This document shows, piece by piece, positions 1-12,446 of a DNA stretch of 64,000 nucleotides (position 1 is its first letter; each line of letters starts with the position of its first letter). This DNA is from Acanthornis magna (taxonomy: Eukaryota > Chordata > Aves > Passeriformes > Acanthizidae). The stretch spans positions 3,224,001-3,288,000 of the forward strand of contig JAWUZG010000332.1 of the NCBI GenBank assembly GCA_036785705.1. Direction: 5' to 3'. The notes below the pieces were generated by a model. The model searched no databases. It was not told the origin of the DNA and saw only the letters and a list, made by a program, of their open reading frames with translations. The position numbers and the translations under genes are program-made.

Positions 1-297
1 TCCCCAGGGAGGGACCCATCCCAGAGGGATCCCAGCCCCTCTCCCCACTCCCTGCTTATGGCACATTGTGATGCACATCTGGACCCACCAAGTCCCTTTG
101 GCTGCACCCAAGTCCCATCCTTCTTCCTTTTTGAGATCCCCAGGATCCTCCAAGAGCCTTTTGGTGCACCCTTTAATTTTTTTTTTTTGCACTCCGTGGA
201 AGTCTGTCTGTCCCTCCTGGGGCACATGAGGAGTGCTTGCCTCATGAGGATGAGCCGAACCATCAGCACAAGGCACTGGAAAGTGAAAGGCACTGGG

Positions 298-303
298 TTT
301 ATT
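298..303 (-). terminator. WDR55: Probable WDR55 polyadenylation signal
   Basis: The plus strand reads TTTATT, which is AATAAA on the minus strand. It is the first canonical signal downstream of the WDR55 stop codon and would give a 3' UTR of about 0.8 kb. The gene left of the window is unknown, so the signal could belong to a neighbour. Confidence 0.45.
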
Positions 304-1116
304 TCTATCAGAGCTGAAGTCTTAAATAATTAACAAAGGGTAATTGACCTGCTGGGACAGCAGAGCAGGAAAGCAATGAACCTGTTTGCCCTGGCCAGGC
401 ACCCCAGGACCCCACATCACCCCCTCACTCCTCCTGAGAAATGCCCTGCCTCACCCCCCATCCCAGCACCCCGAATACACCAGCAAACTCCATTACCCCC
501 TCCCCTCCCAGGGCTGCATCCCCACCAGAGACCCCCCAGCCACGTCCCCCCATATCTCGGAGCACCCCCCTATGCACCAGGGACCCCCAGCTATGTCCCC
601 ATGTCTCAGAGGCACTCCCCATCCATCACGGACCCCAGTCAGGGACCCCCCAACTCTTCCCAGTCCCTCTCAACCCAGCCACGTCCCCCCACCCCTAAGG
701 ACCTCCCCCGCTGCCCCCGCTCCAGGTCCCTCCGATGTCAGGGACACTCTCTCCCGCAGGACCCTCAGCCTCACCATCCCCAGCCTGTCCCCCCATGCCG
801 GGGCCACCCCCGGGCCCCTCCCAGAGCGCCTCTGACCCCCCACAGCCGCTGCCCGTACGAGACCCTTCGGCAGGCGCTACCCCTTTAAGAGAGCGCCTGC
901 AGCTCAGCTTGAGTGGCAGCCGTAGGAGCCAATCAGAACGCCAGCGTCCTGCCCACGACAGTAAACACCAAAGGTGACCACGCCCAGTGGGCGGGCACTC
1001 CCAGAGGTTGCGGCTCTGATTGGCCGCACGCGGCGAGCAGCACGCGCAAAGCCCCGCCCCCACGCTGGGCGGGGGAGCACCGCTGAGGGGGCGCTACCCC
1101 GGACCCGCACTGCCGC
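304..1116 (-). other. WDR55: WDR55 3' UTR and C-rich, CpG-rich tract
   Basis: No coding exon was recognised here. Positions 400-850 are extremely C-rich and contain a degenerate tandem unit built on AGGGACCCCCCAGC followed by CACGTCCCC. Positions 890-1100 are CpG-rich and carry two CCAAT boxes and GC boxes (see findings). Positions 1-297 show nothing I can name. Confidence 0.4.
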
Positions 1117-3279
1117 TCAGTCACTGTCGCTGTCGTCACTGTCGTCGCCGTCACCGCCCTCTGCCGCCGCCGCCTCCGGCTCGGCCTCGTCCCGCAGGCC
1201 GGCGAAGAAATCCTCCCCGCTGCCCACTGCCTTGCTGCTGAGGGCGCGCAGCGGCCCGCCCTTCTTCTTCTTCCGGCGGTAATCATCCACCACCATGGAC
1301 CCGAGCGCCGACACGTCCCAGAACTTCACCTTCTGGTCGTGGGCGCTACTGGCCAGGAGCTTCCCGTCCGGGGCCACGGCCAGCTGCTCGATAGGCTCGC
1401 CCAGGTGCTGCCCCACACAGCCCAGCACGCGGTTCGGCAGCACGTTCACCGCCCTGGGCACGACATGGGGGCACTGAGTGCCGGCAGCGCCCGGGGACAC
1501 CGTCTGCCCTCCTGTCCTGTGTCCTGAGCAAGGCTGATCCCGTCCCACACCCTCCTCATTCCACGCCCTACCCATCCCATCCCATCCCATCCCTACCTAC
1601 TCCTCTCCATCCCATCCCACCCCCCACAACCCCTATCCCACCCCCTCACCATCCCATCCCATCCCATCCCATCCCATCCCATCCCATCCCATCCCATCCC
1701 ATCCCATCCCATCCCACCCCCTCACCATCCCATCCCATCCCATCCCATCCCATCCCATCCCATCCCATCCCATCCCATCCCATCGCCTTTCCATCCCCTT
1801 CTCCATTCCACCTCACCCCATCCCACACCTCCCCATCGTTCCCCACTTCACCCCCCTGACCTGATGACTCCGTCCAGGGACCCCACACACACGATGCTAT
1901 CTGTGATGGGGACCATGCAGTCAATGGTCTCTGCCCTCAGCGCAAAGCGGTCACTGGCAGCCCCAAAGCCATCCCAGTTGAAGAGGTAGATGGTGCCTTC
2001 ACTGGAGCCACAAGCCACCTTCCTCCCCCTCTAGGCATGAGAGAAGGCCGTGAGGCAGAGGCAGAACAAGAAACTCGGAGCAAGGACAGGGGTCATGGGA
2101 TCCTGCTCCATGTCAGGGAGCAGTGCCAACCTTCATCAGCACAACAGATGTCAGGTCTCCGTTCTGCGGCTCCGAGAGCAGCTCAAAGCGCCGTCTCTTC
2201 ACGTTGTAGACACCCAGGGTGCCATCACCACTGTGGGAGGGGGAAGGGACACATTGTGAGCACTGGACACGGCACAGGGCACTTCCCCCAGCCATGAGCG
2301 AACACGGGGAGCCCGACCCCGAGAACATGAAGTCCCTGCGGTACCTGGCTGTCAGTAGGATCTTCCCATTGCCATCCACAGTCATGGCACTGATGTATTC
2401 CTCCTGCTGCCGTGCCTCCAGGATGGCATCGCCCTTGCGCAGGTCCCACACCTTCACTGCCCCACCATCATCGCCCGTGGCAAAGACGTGGGTGTCGATG
2501 GGCAGCACGCAGTTGAGGGCTGAGCTGCAGGGACCCCGGCCCCACACCCCCACGGTCACGGCTCCCGGACTCTCCCTGCCCGGCCCAGGGCTGTGTGGCC
2601 CTGCCGCGGGAGGATAGGGAGCAATGCCCCAACTATTCTGCCCGGAACGAGCCGCCTGTGTGGACTTACTCGTGGGCCTTGGGGAAGCGTGTTTCCAGCC
2701 GTCCCTCCTCCGCTGTCAGGATGTGGATGGACTTGTCCTTGGACACAGTGAAAAGCTCTGGAGAGCCGCGTTAGTGACCCCGCCCGGCGTCCCCCGGTGC
2801 CACCCCACGTCCCCCGCACTCACTCTGCCCGTCTTGGGAGAACGCCACGTCCCGACACGACTTGAGGTGATGCCCCGAGGACCAGAGCTGCCGGTTCTCC
2901 CCCTCGGTGCAGGAGTACGAGTATCTGCCGGAACAGGAGTGCTCGCCAGGACACGCGGGTGGCCGGGGAGCCCCGCCGCCGGTGCCCAGGGTGTCCCAGA
3001 GCCGGGACCCCTCCCCAGCCCCCGGCCCCACTCACAGGTACACGTCGCCGTCCACGTCCCCCGCGGCCAGCAGCGGCCGCGCCGGGTGCAGCGCGATGGC
3101 GTTGGCCGTGGCCTCGAGGCAAATGTCCTCGGGGGTGTCCCGCACACGCGGCTCCCGCGCCGCCAGCTCCGGCTCCGACTCCGAGGGGTCCTGGGGACAG
3201 CGGGGCCGTGGGACGGGGGCCGGGGGCTCCGGGGTCCCGCAGCCCCACGCGTGCTCACCTCCTCCATGGCGGCCGCCAT
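1117..3279 (-). CDS. WDR55: WD repeat-containing protein 55
   Basis: WDR55 is a nucleolar WD40 beta-propeller protein needed for pre-rRNA processing. Eight coding exons on the minus strand join in frame: 3259-3279, 3036-3190, 2824-2924, 2670-2757, 2345-2524, 2131-2230, 1861-2030 and 1117-1453. They total 1152 nt, or 383 aa, the same length as human. The start reads MAAAMEE and exon 1 ends right after it at a GTGAGC donor. Family hallmarks visible are [44 protein letters not shown] and a basic [14 protein letters not shown] stretch. The C-terminus is acidic, ending SDDSDSD. All introns are GT-AG. Intron 7 (1454-1860) carries a CCCAT pentanucleotide array. IK lies upstream in the same orientation, about 0.9 kb away. 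Confidence 0.97.
1560..1790. repeat. (CCCAT)n pentanucleotide microsatellite
   Basis: Tandem CCCAT/ATCCC units are interrupted by short CCCCTCACCATCC spacers. The purest runs are about 1645-1715 and 1727-1783. It lies in WDR55 intron 7, so it does not change the protein. The array should be length-polymorphic. Confidence 0.95.
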
Positions 3280-4189
3280 GACGCCCTGTGATTTGCATGG
3301 CCGCGCCTACGTTTGCATACACCCCTCCCCTCTGTTGACATAGGGCCGCCTGCCCGTGTCTCCGGCGCTGCGGGGACCGGCCCCGGCCCGCCGGGACCGC
3401 GGGGTGGCAGCGGCTCGGGGTGGCAGCGGCTCGGAGTGTCGCCAGCTCGGACTGTCACGCCCCACCGGCGGGTTTCAGACCCCGGGTGCCCGTGGCCCCA
3501 TTTCACCAGGTCGCTCCCCATCCGCCTCATGTTTTCCTGTTTTTTAGCGCTTCACCAATGGGAGCTCCACAGGCCCCTTCATTCGCACCACAGACTTACT
3601 AATTCACACCCCGTGACCTCCTCCCTCCGATCCCAGGGGAGGGGGCGGCCAGGGGCCAGCTGGCACTTTGGCCCCTTGCAGGGTCTGGGGCCTGCAGGCC
3701 CCCTAAGAGACCCCAACCCAGCCAGGGACCACCAGCAACACCCCTGCCCCGAGTGGCCATCATCGCAGCTCCCCGTTAGCCCTGCCCTGCGGGAACAAGC
3801 TTTGCCTGGTGCTGGCCCCATCACACACACCCACAGCACCCTTCTGCCAGCGCTTAGAGCAGCTTGCACAGCCTTTGCTTCAGGTCATTCCACTTGCTGT
3901 ACCCAAGGGCTGAGGCTCCTATTTCTTCCCCCTGCCCTGAAGCACAGAATGTTCAGCTGGGAGTACTGCCCACAAATAAACTTGTTAATTTTATCCAGAG
4001 ATGCTGCCCCCAGCCCAAAAGGTTCCCACAATAAATACACTTAGCCGCGGTTTGCCCTGTCAGCCCCAAGAGTGCCTGGTAAGGGCAAAGAGTCCGAGCA
4101 GCCCTGCTGCTCTGAAGGAGGCCAGAATGTGCCCAGGCACCTCCTCTCTGCACCCACAAAGAGATGCTCAGACGCAAATTTAATGTGGT
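3280..4189. other. WDR55 promoter and WDR55-IK intergenic region
   Basis: A CpG-rich promoter segment (3280-3480) lies directly upstream of the WDR55 ATG and includes an octamer motif. The rest (3500-4189) has no recognisable gene or repeat. Confidence 0.5.
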
Positions 4190-4195
4190 TTTATT
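4190..4195 (-). terminator. IK: IK polyadenylation signal
   Basis: The plus strand reads TTTATT, giving AATAAA on the minus strand about 185 bp downstream of the IK stop codon. This makes a short, conventional 3' UTR. Confidence 0.8.
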
Positions 4196-4376
4196 AAGGC
4201 TACAACATTTACACAGCACAGGCTCTACAGCAAAGAACAGAGGGAGGGAAGAGCCCCCCAGCCCTGAGCAGAAAGTGGACGGTGTGTGGGGCAAGGAGAG
4301 CACACCAGCACGCTCCAGGAAGACAGCTCTCAGCAGGCCAGGCTTCCAGGAGAGGGAGGAGGAAACAAGGGAGGCA

Positions 4377-7300
4377 TCAGTACTTGGGACGTTTCACCTC
4401 AACCCTGGAAGAGAGAGAGGGGCAGGAGGATGGTGAGTTTGCAGGGCAGGCAGTTCTGTCACCCTCCCATCCAGAGCTCAGCACTGAGGTTGACACTTTT
4501 CACACCACAGAAGGTGGGGGAGGTCCAACAGGACCCCTGCAGCTGAGCCACAAGCAGAGACAACTGTACTAACCCATCAGCCTCCAACTTCTTCCTCTTC
4601 TCAATGATCTGCAGAGAAAGCACAAAGTCCTGTTACCCTCAGGGAATCTGGCTGTTCACAACCAGCAGAGGGGCTGGAGGGCGCCAGACAGACCTGGGGA
4701 GAGCTGCAGCCAGGCCAGAGTGAGCTGAGATAGGTTACAGCTGGAGAAGCTTGGCCTGTTCCCCCTTTGCTCCTTTCTGGCTACCACAGATCATTTGTTC
4801 TCACCCTCCCCAACCCACCCCACACTGCTGGGGTGACCATGGCCAGCTCACCCTGCCAGGACAACCCCCAGCTTTGCCAGCTGGTAAACAGGGAGCCATG
4901 AACCATGCTCTGTCCCCTCCAATCCCCTTTGGATGGCTCCAAACTGATACTTTTGGGCATGTTCATCTGCTGCACAGCCTGAAGCAAAACGCCCCTGAGG
5001 GGCTGCTCCCAGAACAACAGTTCCAAATACAGCTCCAGATGTCTCAGCAATACTGAAGCCCCAAATACTTGGCTGATGCTCTTGCAAGGAGCAAATCTGG
5101 GCTGCCCACACACACACTGGCCCTGGCTGGGAAGATCCATGCCTGGACAGGCAGGGCAGGACTGGGTGGGAGCGGGGCAGCTCCTGGCTCAGCAGCCCCA
5201 GCCCAGCTCGGGCACTCACCGCGCTGATCTTCTTCCACTGCCGGTCCAGCTCGGCCTTGTCATTTGTCTCCTTGAAGCGACGTGTTTTGCGGCCCTCGGA
5301 CATCTTGATGCCATACTGGAAGGCCGCTCTGTAAAAGGAGCAAGACAGAGCTCAGCACTCACAGGGGATCCATAGCCTGCCAGAGGAAGGGACACATCTC
5401 CCCAGCCTTGAGCATATGCTCCAGAGTTGGCCTGGGCCCCTGAAAGCAGCACCTAGGCTTGAGTCCTCAAGAGTGACACTAAGAGCAAAAACAAACCACC
5501 GGACCCAGGACCCACAGTTCCTCCTCAGTTCCTCACAAGGGAACCCCCAGCTTGTTTTAAGCTGCCCCAGCACCCAAGTTTGGCCAGCATGGCCATCCCA
5601 CCCAGAAGCCTTGCTCAGCCCTTCCTGAGGGCTGCACTCACTTGGGCAGAGCCTCCTTGTTGTTCATGTACTCGCTGTACTCCTCCTGTGTGTCGAAGTC
5701 CCAGCGGCCCAGAGGCCCCTTCTTGTTACCCTGCAGGGAGAGAACGACTCAGAGCAGTTCCACAGTTGCTGCTCTGAGGGCTTCTCACACATCCCACCAT
5801 GCTCAGCCATGAGCTCAATCTCCCACCAGCTCCAGATCAATGGCACTGGCTCCAAATCCCCTCCCCAAGAAGCTCCATACAAGAGATTCTGTGGAAGAGG
5901 AAGTCGGAACAGAGTAGCGTGCCTGCCAACACCTCTAGGTCAAGTGCCAGTGACATGAGTTTGCTCCCTGACACAACAGGGAGCTGATCAGCAAACCCCA
6001 AAGCTCACTCAGCTCCCAGCTCGTGCTGCTTTTTTCCCATGGGATCCTCTCAGCTGGCACTGCTGCCTACTTTGCTGACTGCTCCTAAAAGCTGGTGCCA
6101 ACATACCTGATCCATTTTGCTGTAGTCCACCTCTTCATCACTGTCCACAGCCATATCATCCATCCTGGGGAGAAATAAGCAACGAAAGGGTTCAGAGTGG
6201 GTCCATGAGACACAGATCAGGACCTTCGAGTTGGGAATCATGTCTCATGGCCTCAGACCAAACACACTCAGTTCTGGGACCAGAAGGAAGTGCCCCCAGC
6301 CGCAAGCCCTGCAGGGGACCTGTACCACACAGCATCCAAGGTTGGAAATGCTTCCAGAACGGCTCTGCAGGGTGAAAGCCGTTTCTCTTCCACTGAGGGA
6401 GGCCAGAGCTCCACAACCACATGGATTAACAGGGAATCCAGCAGATTCCAAGCCACCTCAACCTCTCCCCGGCTCTGAGGGGCAGTAGGCTCCAGGCAGC
6501 CACTTAGAGCAGAGAGCAGCTAAGAAAAGCCTGAACCAAGGGCTTGGGATCATTTTACCAGTCAGCTGTTCCCATCCATAGACAAGGCCAGGTCTGCTCC
6601 CCCAACAAGTAGGGGAGCTGGTGTTCAAGTTCTTGCTGCCAAAGAACAGCAGCCCCTCGGCACACCCCACTCCCCTCAGCACACCCTGCTCCCACCCCAC
6701 AGCTTCCCGCTGCTCCTTACGTGGCAGGGTAGCACTCAGCATAGCTGTTGGACATGCCAAAGAAATCTCCCAGCTGCTTCTTGTCTTCTGGCTTCTTCAA
6801 AGTGCCAACAGTTAAGGAAAGCACCACATAAGCTGAGCCCTACAGTTGCAGGCTGGGCACAGCCAGCTGGAAAACCACCTCCTGCCCCAACACAACCAAA
6901 CTGGGCGGTGCAGAGCTTTTGTTTGGTGTAGGAGAAGCAAGGATTGGGCCGCATTTCCCTGCTCCCAGGTGAGGCAGGACAGCCCCCCAGATGTGCTTGG
7001 GCAGGGCCTGCTTGCAGGGGCAGCCCAGCCCCACAGCCAGCCAGGCTGGCAGAGACAGTAAAGGATATGCCTCTGTTCCCTCCCAGCCAGCAGCTCCAGC
7101 AAACTTCTCATTGATGGACTTGATGAGTTCCTTGGCTGAGCCAGGTCCTAGGGCAGAGAAAGCAGCAGGTTAAATTGTGGGGGAAAAACAGCTCACTGCA
7201 GAACATGTGGGGCTGGAGAGAGTCCCTTTGGGACACAGTAACAGGACAAACTGCATGTGAGGTATGAGAGGAGCAAATCAGTTTGGCACTGATGGGGTGG

Positions 7301-10300
7301 GCTGATCCCAGGAGACCTGGAAACTTAGAACAGTTTGTGTTGGAAGGGATCTTGAAGCCCATCTCATTCCCATCCCCTGCCATGGGTAGGGACACCTTCC
7401 ACTAGCCCAGGGTGCTCCAAGCCCTGTCCAACCTGGCCTTGGACACTTCCAGAGATGGGGCAGCCACAGCTTCTCTGGGCAACCTCTGCCAGGGCCTCAA
7501 CACCCTCAAGGGAAGAATTTCTTCCTAATATCTAATCTAAATCTCTCCTCTTTTAGTTTAAAACCATCCCCCCTTGTCCTATCCCTACCTCTCTCAGATG
7601 TCCACATCACTGGACTCACCTTTGTCCATGTCTGTCGGCTGCAAAGGAGAGGGAGAGACAGCGTCAGTCACACAGAGCTGAACCACAAACCCTACAGGCT
7701 TGTGCTAGTGCTGCCTCACTTGCTGAGGAAGAGGAGAAGCACCCACCAAGCCCTGGGGACAGACACAGCTCAACAAGAGCTGACACTGGCATGTGGAGGG
7801 GCACAACCAGAGATACCCAGAACACCCCCAACCCCACAAAAGGGCAGAGCTCAGGTGGGACAGTCCTTCATGAGCAGAGACTCACCTCATCATCAGCCTT
7901 GGGCTTCTCAAAGTAGCTGTGCCTCTTCTTCTCCTCCTCCCGCTCCCGGTCACGCTCCCTGTCCCTCTCACGCTCCCGGTCCCTGTCACGTTCTCGGTCC
8001 CGGTCACGCTCCCGGTCTCGGTCACGCTCTCTCTCCCGGTACCTCTCCCGTTCCTTGTCCCGTGGCATCTTAGCAGTGGAGGGCACATAATCCCCGATGT
8101 CTTCAAAGATGCTAGAAGTGGGAAAGAGCATGGAGCTATGTGTGCTGCAGGAGAGGCCATAAGCACCTTCCTATCACCTGGAACCTGATAACAGAGCACA
8201 CAAGACCAGCACCAAAAGCTAAGGACACCAGATATGGAAGTGGCTTCCACATCTGTCAGAGGTATCACTGCACTTCTGCTCCCTTCTGCTGCAGGACCTG
8301 AGTGCTGTGGTCCAAGGAAACAGTGAGCCCTCACCTGCCTCAAGCCTGAAATCCAAACCAGGGCTTGCCTCCAGCCTTGTCCTGCAAGTCGCAGGTGCAG
8401 CAGTTCCAAACTCAGCCCTCTCTAACTGTGGTGGGCCAAAAAGACATTCCTTAACGGACAGAGCTGTGACCCCACAGCCTGAGAACAGGGAGGCACTTAC
8501 TTCATATCAGCTTCAGGAGGTTTCTTCTCATCCAGCTTCCCTGCAAGGACACAACACCACAGAGAGACACATCATCCACTCTGCCACCTGTGCTGCTCCC
8601 CTGTCCCCAGTCTGAGTTCCAAGCTGCAGGAGTGGCAAGCCTGGAGGATGTCACATCATAGCCAGCCTCTCCAGGAAGCCATTGTGTCCCTCCCCAAGAG
8701 GAAGTATTTCTCCAAGGAAATAGTCCTTCATCAGGAAGAGCAGAGCACCATGAGGTACCCTCACAGCTCTTATTTCCCAGCAGCCTGTCCCGTGTGCTCC
8801 TGCCTTCAGGACACAGCACTCAGGAAATCACTGTTCTCCAAGCACATTGCCTCACATCACAGGGTAATGCCACAAACCAAAATATATCTCATTTCTTCAG
8901 GATATGCTCCAAGCACTAAAGTCCTACTACTCGGTTTCCTTCAGTTCCTACCTTTGTCTTTCTTCTTCAGCTTCTTGTTGCGGGTGCCTTGCCTCAGATA
9001 GGACAGGATCTGCGTGAGCTTGCTGATGACAATGTCATTGGTGGTCAGCGTGGTCTGTGCCTGAAACGGAAATCCACGAGGGAGCATCCTGCTCCCTTGA
9101 CAGGAACCCATCCCAGAAAAACCTGCTCTGGCCAGTTCAGAGCAGTGAAGTGAAGCAGGCTGGAGGCCAGCTGGGTACCTCCATGGTCGGGCAGTCAGCC
9201 TTGCTGCGGATCAGCGTGGTGGGGATATCGGTGTCGGCATACTCATCATCCAAGTCTACCACATAGGCCATCCTGCCTGGCAGGAACAGCTCATTCCGCT
9301 CATAGGTCTTATTCTTGAACAGAATGCGGTAAATGTTGCGGCCTGGACAGAAGGAAAAGTGTGGGAAAGCAGAGGACAAGCTCAAAGTGAAGCATCTTTA
9401 GTTTATCAGTGACAAAAGAATTGCCTCCTAAGGACACACTTCCTCTGGCCCTCAAATTCTGGACTCTCCCCCTCTAATGGTTTTCATTCCTCCATTCACC
9501 CTTCAGGATTTCTCCCTAATTCACAGCACAGACAAGGTGGGGAACAGCCACATCCACACAGTCTTACCCAGCCGGGTCTTAAATTCAATTTTGTTCTCAG
9601 GATCTTCATCTTTCCTAAACAGAAACAAAAACCAGAAACATTAGAGACAAGCAAATGTCTCCTCTGCACCCTCCTCTCTGGGTGGCAGCTGCACTCAGGA
9701 ATAGAAAATGCTCAATCACTCACTTAGTTTCTTTCTGGGGCTTCTCCATCATTTCCTCCTCTTCCTTCTCCTTGCTGGCAATCTCAGCCCGTACCTGGAT
9801 GCAGGGTAAATCCACACTTTACAGCCCAACCCATGCCATGGCTGCCCATCCATGAGCCCACTTCCACCAGCTCCCGAACCCTGCAGCAACCCTTCCCAGC
9901 AAGGGAAATGCACGCTGCCAACACCGAAGTGGTACCACCCACCCTGTGTGTCCGTGGGAGAGGGCAGGGCAGAAGAGCAGCACGGTGATATCTGCACTCA
10001 CCTTCTGCAACAGCGCAAAGTCCAAACCCTTCACCAAGTGAGTGTGCTCCATGTCACCACCCAAGAACTTGGACTCCTGGATCAGCTGTCTCCTCTTCTC
10101 CGCAGCAGATTTGTCCCTGTGCAATGAGAACAGAGCCAGTTAAGGGCCAGTCCCCTGGATCAGCCTGGCAAGCTGAGGCTCCCACAGCTCACGTACGCCT
10201 CAGCTGTCGGCCCCACGGCCCTGTAGTTGGCAGTGGTGCTGATCAGCTCCGTCTCCTCGTAGTCCTTGTTCACTCCATCTCTCCTCTCCTTGGCTCGATC

Positions 10301-12446
10301 CCGGTACTTCTCAGCCAGTTCCCTCTCACGCTCAATCTCCTGCTGCCGCAGCTTCGCATAGTAGCTGGGGGTGGAAAAAGCTCAGGGTTAAGAATGACAC
10401 CTTCACATTTTTGAGGTCAGGTAACAGCTTCCAAGGCCCCACACATGCCTGTTCTGCTCCCAACTCCTTCCCCAAAACCACACTAGGGCACAATGGGATA
10501 CAACAGCCTGGAGGAAACTGCTGTACTAAAGTCAACTAAGGAAGAGCTCCGTCCTCCCTTCCAATGGAAAAGGGTCCAGCACTCCTGCTGTGCAGACACG
10601 CCCCAAGGGACACAGTGAGCAGTGCAATGTCTCACCACTGCCCTGCTCTGCCAGACACCCAAAGGGCCTCTCCTGCTTCTTCTGGAGGTGAAGCTTCACC
10701 CCCATCCTACTGCTGCCCTCCCACATCTGTTCCCACAAATAGTGACACTCCCTCAGGCTGAACTCTTCTCCAAAGTTCCAAAATAATCCACTCAAGGTCC
10801 TCTTTGGGAGCCTAAGAGATCAGAACTGCTTCCATGGGCAGGACATGATGTGCAATGACAAGTCGTGCAGCACCTCTTTCCCCACTTACCTTTTCTTCTT
10901 CCTCCTGCGAGCAGCTGGATCTTCATCCTCGTTGTACTCCCGGGGCATCCTGGAAAAGGGTGAGAAAACATACATATTTATAGTCTGCAGAGCCACACAG
11001 ATGGCAGGTGGAGAGGAGAGTCCCTCAGACACAGCAGAGCACTGAGACGCTCAGAGATGGAACAGAACAGTCTCTCACCCTAATCTCCCCCTAATTCCAC
11101 ACTGTCAGCAGGGAGAGGAAGGGAAAAGACTGATTTTCACTGAACCAAATCTGCCTCCTGTACAAAGTGTCTTAACAGCCTTGAAGCCTCGCTCTGTTAT
11201 TTACAGCGGCCCTGACCCACCTGCTTCTCCACTTCCCACACTCATTGCCAAAAGCCCCTGCAGATACTCCTCTGCAGAGTGCAGGAGAGAGGGTCAGCTG
11301 GGCATAGAGACCCAGAGGGAAAGGGGGCATGGATTGTCCCATGGACCTGTGAAACAGAGCCCTACTCACTCATGGTGACGAGATTTGGAGGGTGGCGCAG
11401 ATGTTGGTGCAGCCCGCGGGGTCATAAGAAGCTTCCTGAAGTCTTCATTGGTCAGCTTGGACCTGCAAGGGAGGGAGGGAAGAGAAATCATCATTCCCAG
11501 AGAGCTCTGGTACCAGACAGCTTTGGAGGAGGAGCAGGTCCTGTGTGACCGAGACGGGCACGAGGTGCCTGTGGAGGGAGCCCAAAGGCTGGAGTGCACC
11601 AGTGACTTCCAGCTTCTCCATGGGAATCGGCCTGGGGTCCCATGGTACTGGTCCAGTCCCACCCCAGTGCCCCAGTGCTGTACTCACTGGTGGAACGAGT
11701 GCGAGTCGTCCACATCGTGGCCATCAGGGGCCAGGGGGTTGGAGAACGGCTCATCTGGGGGACAGGAGAGAGAGAGAGCTCAGACACTGCCTGCAGAGCC
11801 TCACCCCCCGCCCAGCCAAGCCCACGGAGGGAGCAGTGCCCACCTGTAGCTCCGAGGTGGATCCCAGCCCGCTGCCACCCTGGCTGCCCTCGCCAGGGTA
11901 CACAGGACAAGGGGGTCCGGTGCCACTACGAGACCCACCGCACCCCAAGCTCCGCGGCTCTGTGCGTTCCCGGGGCTCTCCCAGGGCCTCCCCGAGGGTG
12001 TCCCGTCCCCCACACCCCGGAACTACCCCTGCATTCCCTCCACGGCCCGAAACACCCGACGGCCCCATTCCCGGGGCGCACCCCGGTGTCAATCCCCCAC
12101 TGAGGGTCAGCTCCACCGCACCTCCGCGTAGCTCCTCACCCGTGGGCTACCCCGGGGTCCCAGCCCGCGAGGTCTCCTCGCCAGGCTCCGCAGCCTGTGG
12201 CCGCACGCCGTCCCGCCCAGAGCTGGCGGGACAGAGGTGCCCGGGGGTCCCCCCAGCTCCTCCAGCGCAGGTTGGGCCTACACCGCACCGCCCCCCCACC
12301 GGGCCGCTGCCGCCCCGCCCCGAGCGCCGCGACAACTCCCGCGCGGGCCGAGTGTCCCGGCCCCGGGGGTGTCCGGGGGTGTCCCATGTCCCGATGTCCC
12401 GTGTCCGGTGTCCCCTATCCCCGTACTCACTGTCGCGGTCCGGCAT
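4377..12446 (-). CDS. IK: Protein Red (IK cytokine; spliceosome B-complex factor)
   Basis: IK/RED is a nuclear spliceosomal protein that acts with SMU1 in the B complex and has a spindle-checkpoint role. Twenty coding exons join to 557 aa, the human length: 12431-12446, 11688-11754, 11370-11462, 10890-10949, 10197-10364, 10002-10116, 9724-9794, 9568-9614, 9179-9342, 8953-9060 (one edge may be 1 nt off), 8501-8540, 7886-8111, 7620-7638, 7069-7147, 6721-6801, 6107-6164, 5642-5730, 5220-5328, 4574-4608 and 4377-4404. The start is MPDRDNEPFSNPLAPDGHD and the end is EVKRPKY. The namesake RE/RD dipeptide repeat covers roughly residues 337-377 (exon at 7886-8111). The intron at 6802-7068 is U12-type AT-AC; the others are GT-AG. 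The promoter is shared with NDUFA2. Confidence 0.97.
7318..7600 (-). mobile_element. CR1 LINE 3' fragment
   Basis: This is an antisense copy of the CR1 3' end. It contains TTGGAAGGGATCTTGAAG, CCATGGGTAGGGACACCTTCC and GGCCTTGGACACTTCCAG. It lies in IK intron 13. Confidence 0.85.

Noticed and set aside
7868..8073. Plus-strand ORF rich in proline and valine repeats opposite the RED repeat
   Set aside because: It is the antisense shadow of the IK arginine-glutamate/aspartate repeat exon.
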